64,000 bases of DNA, taken from Hyphomicrobiales bacterium. GTDB taxonomy: Bacteria; Pseudomonadota; Alphaproteobacteria; Rhizobiales; Rhizobiaceae. Position 1 is the stretch's first letter. Each line of letters begins with the position of its first letter. Below, one piece after another: positions 1-7,759 of the stretch. The position numbers and the translations under genes were made by a program. Location: contig UBNV01000021.1 in NCBI GenBank assembly GCA_900466945.1, forward strand, positions 186,001 to 250,000. Reading direction: 5' to 3'. The notes beneath the pieces were generated by a model, which saw nothing but the letters and a program-made list of their open reading frames with translations, was not told where the DNA came from and ran no database searches.

Positions 1-1139
1 GCGTCACCATGACCATCGGTTACGGCACGCTCTATTACTCCTTCTCCGTACTCGCTCCCGAAATCGCCCGCGAATTCGGCTGGGGCCAGAGTTTCGTCTT
101 CGGCGTCTTTTCTCTGGGCCTGCTTGCAGGAGCGGTCTCGGCGCCCGTGCTCGGACGCCTTGTCGATCGCTTCGGTGCTCGATTGATCCTGTGCCTCGGC
201 TCGATCGCGGCGGCCGTTTCTCTCGCCCTTTTTGCCGTCATGCAGAATGCCTGGCAGTTTGCGGTGATCACGCTGGTGGCCGAGTTCGTGGCACTGGCCG
301 TCCAGTATGATGCCGGCTTTGCGGCCCTTGCCCAGACGCATGGCCGGGAGGCCCGCGCCCATATCACGCTTGTCACCCTGATCGCAGGCTTTGCCTCCAC
401 CGTCTTCTGGCCGCTCCTGCAATGGCTGCTGACCTGGATGGACTGGCGCGATGTCTATCTCGTTCTGGCCGCCATGAACCTCATGATCGCGCTCCCCATC
501 CATTTCGCCTTGCCACGGGCGAGGATCAGCGAAAAGCCGGTCTCCCGTGTCGAGGAGACAAGCGCCGAAATTAACCTCGAAGGAGACCGGAGACGCCGTA
601 TGGTGCTGATGGCGACGGCCTTTGCGGCGGGTGGCTTCGTCGTATCGGCGGTCGGCGCCACGCTGCTCGTCCTGATGCGCGACCTCGGTTATGCGACCGC
701 GATGGCGACGCTTGCCGGAAGTCTCATCGGGCCGAGCCAGGTTACGGCGCGCCTGATCGAATATGCCAGGCGCAATCTCTTCTCGCCGCCCCTGACGGCG
801 ATCATCGCGGCGCTCGCCATGGCACTCGGCCTGTTCGCGCTGGCGGGCGCGCTCATTCAGCCCTTCGCGGCATTCGCCATTGCCTTCGCGGTCTTTTACG
901 GCGCAGGCCAGGGGCTGACGTCGATCGTCCGGGGCGTGCTGCCGCTGCACTACTTCGGGGCGGCCGGCTATGGCCGAACCATGGGCACGCTCGCATCAAC
1001 GCGGATCGTCGCGTCCGCAATCGCCCCCGTCTCGGTGATCTGGCTGAACGATACGGTGGGCCCGTCGGCTGCGCTGGCAGCACTGGCGGGTATGGCCTGC
1101 CTCGCAGTTCTGGCGACACTCGCGCTGACGCGTCGGTGA
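1..1139 (+). CDS. MFS transporter, 5' end probably cut by the window
   Basis: This is a major facilitator superfamily permease of the inner membrane with unknown substrate. The first ATG in the window is at 9, but the frame stays open to the edge and that ATG already lies inside the first membrane helix, so a few N-terminal residues are probably missing. An A-like loop after helix 2 (GRLVDRFGAR) is the usual MFS signature, and about twelve hydrophobic segments follow, split by a polar central loop near residues 175-200. The next gene converges on it with only 12 bp between them. MFS membership is clear; the transported compound cannot be told. Confidence 0.85.
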   Translation, partial: VTMTIGYGTLYYSFSVLAPEIAREFGWGQSFVFGVFSLGLLAGAVSAPVLGRLVDRFGARLILCLGSIAAAVSLALFAVMQNAWQFAVITLVAEFVALAVQYDAGFAALAQTHGREARAHITLVTLIAGFASTVFWPLLQWLLTWMDWRDVYLVLAAMNLMIALPIHFALPRARISEKPVSRVEETSAEINLEGDRRRRMVLMATAFAAGGFVVSAVGATLLVLMRDLGYATAMATLAGSLIGPSQVTARLIEYARRNLFSPPLTAIIAALAMALGLFALAGALIQPFAAFAIAFAVFYGAGQGLTSIVRGVLPLHYFGAAGYGRTMGTLASTRIVASAIAPVSVIWLNDTVGPSAALAALAGMACLAVLATLALTRR

Positions 1140-1151
1140 AGAGAGTTACAT

Positions 1152-1775
1152 TTACTGCAGGGCGCCGACCAGCACGTCGGACGTGCCGTTTTCAATGGTG
1201 ACCCAGCGACCGCTGTCGGTGCTCGACTGGCGCTTGAGGAACGAATAGCGCGTCTCGGTCCAGAGCTTCACGTCGTTGTTCAGGTTGTCGAGTACGAAGT
1301 CGCCCGACTGGGTTCTTACCGTGAGAACGGCGTGGCCCTCTCCATCGGGCTTGCGCACGACGGTGATCAGCAGATCGGCGGCGGAAAAGCCCGCTTCCAT
1401 CAGCTTCTTGCGCTTGAGCAGCACGAAATCCTCGCAATCGCCGAGGTCGACCGGATAGGTCCAAACTTCTTCGCGGCCGTAGATTTCGTGGTCGGTCAGC
1501 GGAACGATGGCGTGATTGACGTTGGCATTGATGTCGCGCACCACGCTCCAGCCGTGATCGGTCACCTTGGGCGGGGTCGTGGGGCGGTTGCGAACTGCGC
1601 ATTCCTGCGGAAGCGTCTGGCAGAATTCGTAATGGCCGATGGGCTGGGATGTGATGCTGCCGGTGATCATCGATCGCAGCGACTGCGGCGCCGAGAAGCC
1701 CGCATGAGCAGGTGCGAGAATCGCAGCTGCAATGATCAGCGCCTTGATGGCGCGCGAGCCGTTCGTCATGAACAC
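1152..1775 (-). CDS. Transglutaminase-like cysteine peptidase (BTLCP family)
   Basis: This is an exported protein of the bacterial transglutaminase-like cysteine proteinase family. The N-terminus carries a signal peptide (hydrophobic residues about 10-28). The papain-like triad is visible as Cys114 in GDCEDF, His148 in EGHAVL and Asp163 in LDNLNN. At about 207 residues it has the usual family length. Two Met codons (1775 and 1769) could be the start. In other bacteria members of this family act in the periplasm, often beside adhesin or c-di-GMP systems (LapG-like); no such partner is seen here. A CtrA-like box lies 14 bp upstream of the start. Confidence 0.88.
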   Translation of the reverse strand: MFMTNGSRAIKALIIAAAILAPAHAGFSAPQSLRSMITGSITSQPIGHYEFCQTLPQECAVRNRPTTPPKVTDHGWSVVRDINANVNHAIVPLTDHEIYGREEVWTYPVDLGDCEDFVLLKRKKLMEAGFSAADLLITVVRKPDGEGHAVLTVRTQSGDFVLDNLNNDVKLWTETRYSFLKRQSSTDSGRWVTIENGTSDVLVGALQ

Positions 1776-1788
1776 GTCCCCTGTATCC

Positions 1789-1803
1789 TTAACAAAAGGT
1801 TAA
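1789..1803. promoter_or_regulatory. CtrA-like box (TTAA-N7-TTAA) upstream of the BTLCP gene
   Basis: The sequence TTAACAAAAGGTTAA fits the TTAA-N7-TTAA core recognised by the alphaproteobacterial cell-cycle regulator CtrA on both strands. It lies 14 bp before the ATG at 1775 of the transglutaminase-like gene. The match is to a short motif, so it could be chance; the promoter position is what makes it plausible. Confidence 0.4.
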
Positions 1804-1944
1804 GATTGCAGCAGGACATGAGTCAACGGCGCCGGTGGTGTCCACCAACGCAATTCATCCAGTATGGTTAAAATGCGACAGTTCGAACGTCCGAAGACAC
1901 GTTCTGTTCCAGATGGGTGGGGAGATATCGTTTTTCAGCGATAC

Positions 1945-2739
1945 TCAGACCATCGAAACGATGGCCGATTTCATCTTGGCAATGTCTTCGGGACGGGAAA
2001 GTCGATGATCTCCGTCGCGAATCAGCGTCAGCACGACGTCGTCCAGCGGCAGGAATTCCATGAGTTTGAGGGCGTGCTGGTAGGGCACGTCCGGATCCTT
2101 CATGCCCTGCAGGATATGCACTGGGCAACCTGTTTCGATGAGGCCTGTCAGCACCCGGTTCTTGATACCGTCCTCCATCAAGGCGCGGGTGAAGATGTTG
2201 GGTTCGGGGCTGTATTCGGAAGGCTCCTCGAAATAGCCGCGCTCGAGAAGCGATTGCCGCTCGGTCTCTGTCAGGCCGGGCTCGATCAGGTCCGACGTGA
2301 AGTCCGGGGCTGGTGCGATGAGCACCAGACCTTCGACCGTTACCGGCAGCGCCAGCCGCTTGGCCTCCTGGATAACGCGCAGAGAGATCCAGCCGCCCAT
2401 GGAGGAGCCGACCAACACGATCTTTGACACGTTGGCAGCCGTGATGACCGCCAGCGCCTCCTCGGTCCAGCGCGAGATCGTGCCCTTTGTGAAATCCCCG
2501 CCGGAAACGCCGTGGCCCGAATAGTCGAAGCGGATCGCGGCAAGTCCCTGTTCGGCGGCAAGCGCGTCCATCTCGATCGCCTTTGTCCCTGCCATGTCGG
2601 ACCGATAGCCGCCGAGCCAGACCAGCGCCGGTCTGTCCTGCGCGACGCCAAGGCGGGTGATAACGACGATGTCGCGTGCCGCATCGCCGGTTCCCACCGT
2701 GATCGTCTTTTCCTGCAGGATGTTTGCTGTCGTGCTCAT
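1945..2739 (-). CDS. Alpha/beta hydrolase
   Basis: This is a 264-residue serine hydrolase of the alpha/beta fold, probably cytoplasmic. The nucleophile elbow is GSSMG with Ser113; the acid is Asp215 or Asp217 in GMKDPDVPY and the base is His245 in DGDHRLS. An oxyanion-type loop (WLGGYRSDM, residues 41-49) precedes them. The start at 2739 was preferred over an upstream Met at 3033 because AAGGAGAG lies just before it and the longer form would run into the infC promoter region. It is divergent from infC. The substrate is unknown; the proportions suggest a small-ester or acyl-peptide hydrolase. Confidence 0.85.
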   Translation of the reverse strand: MSTTANILQEKTITVGTGDAARDIVVITRLGVAQDRPALVWLGGYRSDMAGTKAIEMDALAAEQGLAAIRFDYSGHGVSGGDFTKGTISRWTEEALAVITAANVSKIVLVGSSMGGWISLRVIQEAKRLALPVTVEGLVLIAPAPDFTSDLIEPGLTETERQSLLERGYFEEPSEYSPEPNIFTRALMEDGIKNRVLTGLIETGCPVHILQGMKDPDVPYQHALKLMEFLPLDDVVLTLIRDGDHRLSRPEDIAKMKSAIVSMV

Positions 2740-2821
2740 GAGCGCTCTCCTTTTGTCGATGGTTGTAAAACACATTCGCGGAGTCGCGGACAACAGGTGA
2801 TTTTCTTTCGGAAGCATGCTA

Positions 2822-2850
2822 TTGACACTGCCGTCGCAGATATCACATAG
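2822..2850 (+). promoter_or_regulatory. Candidate promoter of infC
   Basis: A TTGACA hexamer at 2822-2827 is followed after 17 bp by ACATAG at 2845-2850. The -35 is a perfect match and the -10 is poor. It would give a leader of roughly 60 nt before the infC start. This is motif matching only. Confidence 0.35.
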
Positions 2851-2917
2851 CCCTATGACGCGGATGCGCGCGGGTTTACGCTGCGACATTCCGAAATGTT
2901 TTGAGGAGAATACGACC

Positions 2918-3454
2918 ATTCGCAGACCGTTCAAGACCGATGCCCCCGTAAAGGACGGGCCGCGCTCCAACCGTGAAATCCGCATTCCGAAAGTCCAGCT
3001 GATCAATGAAGAGGGCGTGAACCTCGGTGTCATCGCGACGGATCAGGCGCTGCGCATGGCGGAAGAGGCCGGACTGGATCTGGTCGAGATTTCGCCGAAT
3101 GCAGAGCCACCGGTCTGCAAGATCCTCGACCTGGGCAAGCTGAAATACGCCAACCAGAAGAAGGCGGCCGAAGCACGCAAGAAGCAGAAGATCGTCGAGG
3201 TCAAAGAGATCAAGATGCGCCCGAACATCGACACCCATGACTATGAGGTGAAGATGAAGGCGATGAACCGCTTCTTCGAAGAAGGCGACAAGGTCAAAGT
3301 GACCCTGAAGTTCCGTGGCCGCGAAATGGCCCACCAGGAACTCGGCATGAAGCTCCTGCTGCAGGTGAAGGAAGACACGCTTGGTATCGCCAAGGTCGAA
3401 GCCGAGCCGAAGCTCGAAGGCCGTCAGATGATGATGGTGCTCGCTCCGAAGTGA
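2918..3454 (+). CDS. infC: Translation initiation factor IF-3
   Basis: IF-3 binds the 30S subunit and checks the start codon and initiator tRNA. The 178-residue product has the N-terminal domain (IRIPKVQLINEEGVNLG), a lysine-rich linker (NQKKAAEARKKQK) and the C-terminal domain ending in EGRQMMMVLAPK. The start chosen is ATT at 2918-2920, with AGGAG at 2904-2908 nine bases upstream. Non-AUG starts are a conserved feature of infC and allow IF-3 to repress its own translation. An ATG-initiated reading from 2816 would add about 34 residues without homology. A strong terminator follows, so infC is cut off from rpmI-rplT. Confidence 0.95.
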   Translation: MRRPFKTDAPVKDGPRSNREIRIPKVQLINEEGVNLGVIATDQALRMAEEAGLDLVEISPNAEPPVCKILDLGKLKYANQKKAAEARKKQKIVEVKEIKMRPNIDTHDYEVKMKAMNRFFEEGDKVKVTLKFRGREMAHQELGMKLLLQVKEDTLGIAKVEAEPKLEGRQMMMVLAPK

Positions 3455-3476
3455 GCTGATCCCGATGAGACGTTCA

Positions 3477-3504
3477 AAAGGCCGCCTTTCCGGGCGGCTT
3501 TTTT
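3477..3504 (+). terminator. Rho-independent terminator after infC
   Basis: The stem GCCGCC (3481-3486) pairs with GGCGGC (3493-3498) and is followed by six T. It starts about 25 bp after the infC stop. Confidence 0.85.
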
Positions 3505-3651
3505 CGTTTGCTGCATGTCGACCGCTTTTTCTCCTGTCCATCTCGGGTTTCCCGCCTGACAGTTCGCTGACAATCGCGCCGCCCGGTTTGTCAGCCGGGC
3601 TGATGCATGATCCTCCCATCGACAACGCAGACACATCTTGGAGGACATACA

Positions 3652-4206
3652 ATGACCAAGCTCCTTCGCCGCACCCTGCTCGTATCCAGCACGGCACTTA
3701 TGGCGATCACCTTCATTCCGGTTCTGGGCACCATCGTGCCGGGTCCGCTGGCAGCCCTCGTGGCGACCGAAGCCCAGGCACGCGGTGGCGACGATGACGA
3801 CGACAGCGGCAGCGATGACAGCGGTCGGGACAGCGCCAGCGATCGCGACGACAGTGATGACGACAGCTCGGGACGTGACCGGGATCGAAGCAGCAGCGAC
3901 GACGATGATGACGATGACGACAGCCGTGGTCGCGGCCGTGGTCGCGGTGGCGATGACGACGACGATTCCGACGACGATGATGACGATGACAATGGGCGCC
4001 GTGGTCGGGGCGGTGACCGCGACGAAGTCCGCGTGATCGTTAACGACAACCAGCTGGCCGGACTGCGCAGCGGATCGATGATCCCCGTGGACCAGAACGG
4101 CAATCGCCTGCGCTTCGAATTCGAGGAAGAACACGGCCAGACCGAAATCAAGGTCCGCGCACCAAAGGGAACGCTGACCGGCGTTACCGTCATTCCCGCA
4201 CCGTAA
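3652..4206 (+). CDS. Exported poly-aspartate low-complexity protein
   Basis: This is a 184-residue protein with a signal peptide ending near AQA (residues 41-43). Residues 47-124 are almost only Asp, Ser, Gly and Arg, with about 38 Asp in runs of up to eight, broken by an Arg-Gly tract (GRGRGRGG). The folded-looking C-terminus (about 125-184) reads like a small beta domain (VRVIVNDNQL, RLRFEFEEE, TEIKVRAPKG). The start at 3652 has GGAGGA just upstream. I do not recognise a named family. The acidic tract could bind Ca2+ or another cation. It shares the tract DS(R/S)GRGRGRGGDDDDD with the next gene, which points to common origin or function. Confidence 0.75.
   Translation: MTKLLRRTLLVSSTALMAITFIPVLGTIVPGPLAALVATEAQARGGDDDDDSGSDDSGRDSASDRDDSDDDSSGRDRDRSSSDDDDDDDDSRGRGRGRGGDDDDDSDDDDDDDNGRRGRGGDRDEVRVIVNDNQLAGLRSGSMIPVDQNGNRLRFEFEEEHGQTEIKVRAPKGTLTGVTVIPAP
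3790..4023 (+). repeat. Asp/Ser/Gly-coding low-complexity tract
   Basis: A GAY-rich tract encodes runs of 5, 8, 5 and 7 Asp. GAC and GAT alternate irregularly, so it is not a pure triplet microsatellite. The periodic sequence also opens long false reading frames on the other strand. Confidence 0.8.
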
Positions 4207-4259
4207 TCGAACCGGAACGGCGAAGCCCGAGCCGCCGCGGGTATCTTCTGGCCGTTTCG

Positions 4260-4297
4260 CCCCGTCCGGCCCCCACCGGACGGGGATATCTTTTCTT
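4260..4297 (+). terminator. Probable terminator after the first poly-Asp gene
   Basis: CCCCGTCCGG (4260-4269) pairs perfectly with CCGGACGGGG (4276-4285) around a 6-base loop, followed by a T-rich stretch (atatcttttctttt). Confidence 0.65.
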
Positions 4298-4351
4298 TTG
4301 TTGGCGGCAGAGACGGCTCGCGCTAGTCTCTGCCAAAACCTTGATTGAGCC

Positions 4352-4855
4352 ATGATGGACCGTCGCCTTTTCCTGTTTGCATTGCTGGGTCTGCTTTCCG
4401 CTGGTTTCGTGCCGGCCGGCAGTGCCATGGCAAAAGACGGGGATGACGGTGATGACGACAATGACAGCGGCGGGGGCAGCGACAACAGCGGGTCCGGAGG
4501 GTCGGACGACGATTCTGATGACAGCGATGACGATGGCGATGACGACAGCAGTGGTCGTGGTCGCGGTCGCGGCGGAGACGACGATGATGATGACGATGAT
4601 CGAAGCGGCAGTGGCTCCGGAAAGGATCGGGACCATCTGAGGGCGCGTGAAGCCGTGGATGAGGGACGCATCCTGCCGCTCCGGGAAATCCTCAAGCGCG
4701 TGGATGATCTCGGCGGTGGCCGGGTGATCTCGGTCGATCTCAACCTCAGGGCCCGCGCACCCTACTACACATTGAAGGTACAGTCCGGATCCCGCGTCAA
4801 AACGCTGAAGCTGGAAGCCGCAACCGGGCGAAAGCTCAATCTCTTCGGATGGTGA
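4352..4855 (+). CDS. Exported poly-Asp protein with a C-terminal PepSY-like domain
   Basis: The 167-residue product has a signal peptide (residues about 1-27), an acidic low-complexity segment (29-94) and a C-terminal PepSY-like unit (about 96-165). The last shows a helix REILKRVDDLGGGRVISVDL followed by strands YYTLKVQSG and VKTLKLEAATGR. PepSY domains occur in the envelope and often sit beside PhoPQ-type two-component genes, as here: the response regulator starts 3 bp after this stop. It is probably the first gene of a three-gene operon. Its acidic segment copies the motif of the gene upstream. The role is inferred to be envelope sensing or cation handling. Confidence 0.78.
   Translation: MMDRRLFLFALLGLLSAGFVPAGSAMAKDGDDGDDDNDSGGGSDNSGSGGSDDDSDDSDDDGDDDSSGRGRGRGGDDDDDDDDRSGSGSGKDRDHLRAREAVDEGRILPLREILKRVDDLGGGRVISVDLNLRARAPYYTLKVQSGSRVKTLKLEAATGRKLNLFGW
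4436..4633 (+). repeat. Second Asp/Gly/Ser-coding low-complexity tract
   Basis: This tract encodes residues 29-94 of the PepSY protein and contains an eight-Asp run. The core DSSGRGRGRGGDDDDD matches the upstream tract at all but one residue, while codon choice differs, which argues for protein-level constraint. Confidence 0.75.
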
Positions 4856-4858
4856 CCC

Positions 4859-5524
4859 ATGCGCATTCTGCTCGCGGAGGACGATCAGACCATTGCCGAC
4901 CATACTCGCGCCAAGCTCGAACTGGAGGGCTTTCTCGTCGATCATCGCGCCACCGGCCCGGATGTGTGGGCCGAGGGTGAGACAGGCGATTATGCTGCGA
5001 TCGTTCTCGATCTCGGCCTTCCGGGAATGGATGGTCTCTCGATCCTCAAGCGCTGGCGATCGGCAGGCCTGGATACGCCCATTCTGGTTCTGACTGCCCG
5101 CGGATCCTGGATGGAGCGGGTCGATGGCTTCGAGGCCGGCGCCGACGATTATCTTCCGAAACCGTTCCGCAGCGAGGAGCTCGTGGCGCGTCTGAAGGCG
5201 CTGCTGCGCCGTGCCGGCGGACGGGCGAAGACCAAGGCATCTGCCGGCGGTTTTGTGCTGGATGAGACGACCCGTCGTGTCACCTATGACGACCGGCCGA
5301 TCGACCTCACGCCGCTCGAGTTCCGCCTGCTCGCGTTGTTGATCGCCGAACCCCAGAGGGTCTTCGATCCGATCGAAATCGCCAGGCAGGTTCAGGGGCG
5401 CGACGACGACGCCGGCAAGAATGCCGTCGAGGCGATGATCGCCCGCATCCGGCGCAAGACCCATCCCACTGCCATCGCCACCCGCCGTGGCTTCGGTTAC
5501 ACTTTGGCCGGCGAGGAGGCATGA
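4859..5524 (+). CDS. OmpR/PhoP-family response regulator
   Basis: This 221-residue cytoplasmic transcription factor has a receiver domain (residues about 1-115) with acidic pocket Asp8/Asp9, phospho-acceptor Asp51, Thr79 and Lys101. A winged-helix DNA-binding domain follows (about 128-221; DLTPLEFRLLALL and ATRRGFGYTL). It begins 3 bp after the PepSY gene and its stop overlaps the kinase start as ATGA, so the three genes should be co-translated. It is closest in layout to PhoP/QseB regulators. Targets are unknown; its own operon is the obvious first candidate. Confidence 0.93.
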   Translation: MRILLAEDDQTIADHTRAKLELEGFLVDHRATGPDVWAEGETGDYAAIVLDLGLPGMDGLSILKRWRSAGLDTPILVLTARGSWMERVDGFEAGADDYLPKPFRSEELVARLKALLRRAGGRAKTKASAGGFVLDETTRRVTYDDRPIDLTPLEFRLLALLIAEPQRVFDPIEIARQVQGRDDDAGKNAVEAMIARIRRKTHPTAIATRRGFGYTLAGEEA

Positions 5525-6843
5525 TGCAGTCCCTGCGCCTGCGCCTCCTCGTCGGAGCCGTTCTGGCGATCGCCTTCATTCTCCTTCTGGTCGCGTCGGG
5601 CCTCAGCCGCATTTTCTCCAACTACGTCGCAGACCGCTACCGCGCCGATATGTCGGCCATCATCGACCAATTGGCCGCCGGCGTGGAATTCGAAGCCGGC
5701 AAGGGACGCATGACGGACGAGCCGGGCGACCCTCGTTTCGAGCTGCCGGGAAGCGGCCTCTACTGGCAGGTGGTCGGTGAAGGCGGCCTGATCTTCCGCT
5801 CGCGCTCACTCTGGGATATCGAGATCGCTGCCGACACGCTGCTGGCCGGACCCTATGGCTTCAGGCAGGGGCAGGGACCGGACGGCGCGCCGCTTCTGGT
5901 GCAGTTGCGCGACCTGATCCTCGAAACCCCCGAAGGAAATAAACCACTGACACTGCTTGCCGGCTTCGATCGGAAGGTCATGGACGATGCGATTTCCGAA
6001 TATCACGGCGCCATGACCATCATGCTGGTGTTGACGGCGGCTGTTCTCTTGGCGGCGGCCTTTCTTCAGGTGGGTATCGGACTTGCGCCTTTGGCGCGGC
6101 TGCAAAGCGGCCTGGCACTCGTCCGCTCCGGCCGGACGGATCAACTGCCGGACGCCGGTCCGACCGAACTCCGTCCCCTGGTGGGCGAGATGAATGGCCT
6201 GCTTCGGGAGCGCGAAACCGCAATCGAGCGGGCTCGTGCCCGGGCGAGCGATCTCGCGCACGGACTGAAGACGCCACTGACGGTCCTCCTGCAACTCGCC
6301 GACAATTTGCCGGATCGGGAGCGCAGCATGATCCGTCAACAGGTCGACCTGATCCGCCAGCGGGCCGACCGGCAGCTCCAGTCCGCGCGGCTTGGCGTGG
6401 AGCAAATGGCCCAGACAGGTCTCGCCTCGCTCACCGGCAAGCTGGTCTCGGTGCTGGCACCGGTGACTGCAGCGCGCGGCGTGACCTGGAAGATCGGGAT
6501 CGATGAGAGCCTGACGGCGGACATGGATCCGGCCGACCTTGCGGAAGCCCTCGGCAACGTCCTCGACAATGCGACGCGTTATGCGCGCGCGGCGATCTCC
6601 GTGTCTGCGGAGCGGGACGGGAACTTCATCCGGCTGGACGTCGAGGACGATGGGCCTGGCGTCGACGACGAGGATCTGGCGGCTATCGCCCGCCGCGGCG
6701 TGCATCTGGCCGAGGACGAGGGCACGGGGCTCGGCCTAGCGATCAGCACCGACGTTCTGGCCGCCTATGGTGGGCGCGTCACGTTTGCCCGCTCCGAGCT
6801 CGGCGGCCTGAAGGTAGGCCTCTTTCTTCCAGCCCGGTCCTGA
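5521..6843 (+). CDS. Membrane sensor histidine kinase
   Basis: The 440-residue partner of the preceding regulator. It has transmembrane segments near residues 8-28 and 165-185 that frame a periplasmic sensor region of about 135 residues, then a HAMP-like linker. The phospho-accepting His247 lies in SDLAHGLKTPLTVLLQ, which has a PhoQ-like LKTPL sequence. The ATPase boxes are the N box (GNVLDNATRYA), G1 (EDDGPGVDDED) and G2 (GTGLGLAIS). It overlaps the regulator gene by 4 bp. The signal is unknown, but the acidic exported proteins encoded just upstream make cations a reasonable guess. Confidence 0.93.
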   Translation: MMQSLRLRLLVGAVLAIAFILLLVASGLSRIFSNYVADRYRADMSAIIDQLAAGVEFEAGKGRMTDEPGDPRFELPGSGLYWQVVGEGGLIFRSRSLWDIEIAADTLLAGPYGFRQGQGPDGAPLLVQLRDLILETPEGNKPLTLLAGFDRKVMDDAISEYHGAMTIMLVLTAAVLLAAAFLQVGIGLAPLARLQSGLALVRSGRTDQLPDAGPTELRPLVGEMNGLLRERETAIERARARASDLAHGLKTPLTVLLQLADNLPDRERSMIRQQVDLIRQRADRQLQSARLGVEQMAQTGLASLTGKLVSVLAPVTAARGVTWKIGIDESLTADMDPADLAEALGNVLDNATRYARAAISVSAERDGNFIRLDVEDDGPGVDDEDLAAIARRGVHLAEDEGTGLGLAISTDVLAAYGGRVTFARSELGGLKVGLFLPARS

Positions 6844-7014
6844 CGCGTTTTTCAGCCTTCCGGAAGATTCCCGCGGCCACCCGTTGCGCTTTCTCGGGTC
6901 TGCGGTTATAAGCGCCCGTCCGAACGGTCCGGCAGGGCATGCCGTGGCCGTTCTTTATGCTTGAAAACGGGCATTCGTCTGCCTGTTTCGATACAAGAAC
7001 AATGGAGTAGCAAA

Positions 7015-7218
7015 ATGCCCAAGATGAAGACGAAATCCTCCGCGAAAAAGCGGTTCAAGATCACGGCTTCCGGCAAGGTCCTCGCGGCTGCAGCTGGCAA
7101 GCGTCACGGCATGATCAAGCGGTCCAACAAGTTCATTCGCGATGCCCGCGGCACGATGGTTCTGGCTGAACCTGACGGCAAAAAGGTCATCAAGAACTAC
7201 CTGCCAAACGGTCTCTGA
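7015..7218 (+). CDS. rpmI: 50S ribosomal protein L35
   Basis: The 67-residue basic protein MPKMKTKSSAKKRFKITASG... is a clear L35. The ATG at 7015 has GGAG upstream; an earlier Met at 6961 would add 18 residues that no L35 has. rplT follows after 37 bp. The 171-bp gap before it holds the promoter or leader and contains GC-rich inverted repeats around 6910-6950, but no certain attenuator was identified. Confidence 0.97.
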   Translation: MPKMKTKSSAKKRFKITASGKVLAAAAGKRHGMIKRSNKFIRDARGTMVLAEPDGKKVIKNYLPNGL

Positions 7219-7255
7219 GACCCGCTCGCTGTTGGACAATTAAGGAGATCATGAC

Positions 7256-7660
7256 ATGGCACGCGTAAAACGTGGCGTAACTTCCCGCGCCAAGCACAAC
7301 AAGGTATTCAAGCAGGCCAAGGGCTTCTACGGCCGCCGCAAGAACACGATCCGGGCCGCCAAGGCTGCCGTCGATCGTTCGAAGCAGTTTGCTTACCGCG
7401 ACCGCAAGAACAACAAGCGCAACTTCCGCGCTCTGTGGATCCAGCGTATCAACGCTGCCGTCCGCGAATTCGGCCTGACCTACGGCCGCTTCATCGACGG
7501 CCTGAACAAGGCTGGCATCGAAGTCGACCGCAAGGTCCTCTCCGACCTCGCCATCCATGAGCCGGCTGCTTTTGCGAAACTCGTAGACGCTTCGAAGAAG
7601 GCGCTCGCCTACCTCAAGGACGCCGGCACGGCCAACGAGTTTGAAAGCGCGGTCAAGTAA
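7256..7660 (+). CDS. rplT: 50S ribosomal protein L20
   Basis: The 134-residue L20 binds 23S rRNA early in 50S assembly. The Arg/Lys-rich N-terminal extension (ARVKRGVTSRAKHNKVFKQA) and the globular C-terminus are both present. AAGGAG precedes the ATG. It forms an operon with rpmI and ends at a strong terminator. In other bacteria L20 represses this operon through its leader; no L20 site could be confirmed here by eye. Confidence 0.97.
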   Translation: MARVKRGVTSRAKHNKVFKQAKGFYGRRKNTIRAAKAAVDRSKQFAYRDRKNNKRNFRALWIQRINAAVREFGLTYGRFIDGLNKAGIEVDRKVLSDLAIHEPAAFAKLVDASKKALAYLKDAGTANEFESAVK

Positions 7661-7697
7661 GCCAGCGCTCCCAAGCTTCCTTGGATTTTGGATTGGG

Positions 7698-7729
7698 AAA
7701 CCCGCGCTGGACCTCCGGCGCGGGTTTTT
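7698..7729 (+). terminator. Rho-independent terminator after rplT
   Basis: CCCGCGC (7701-7707) pairs with GCGCGGG (7718-7724), preceded by AAA and followed by five T. Confidence 0.85.
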
Positions 7730-7759
7730 CGTTTGCCGCGGTGGCGGTAAGGATTGGAT

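Noticed and set aside
3424..5464. Two long minus-strand reading frames (439 and 424 codons) opposite the poly-Asp genes
   Set aside because: They arise from the periodic GAY/GGY sequence: antisense poly-Asp codons give Ser/Val/Ile runs. They lie opposite genes with signal peptides and good ribosome-binding sites and overlap each other.
3455..7014. Treating the poly-Asp/two-component block as a mobile island
   Set aside because: No integrase, transposase, direct repeat, tRNA or att-like site was seen at its edges; only the interruption of infC-rpmI is unusual.
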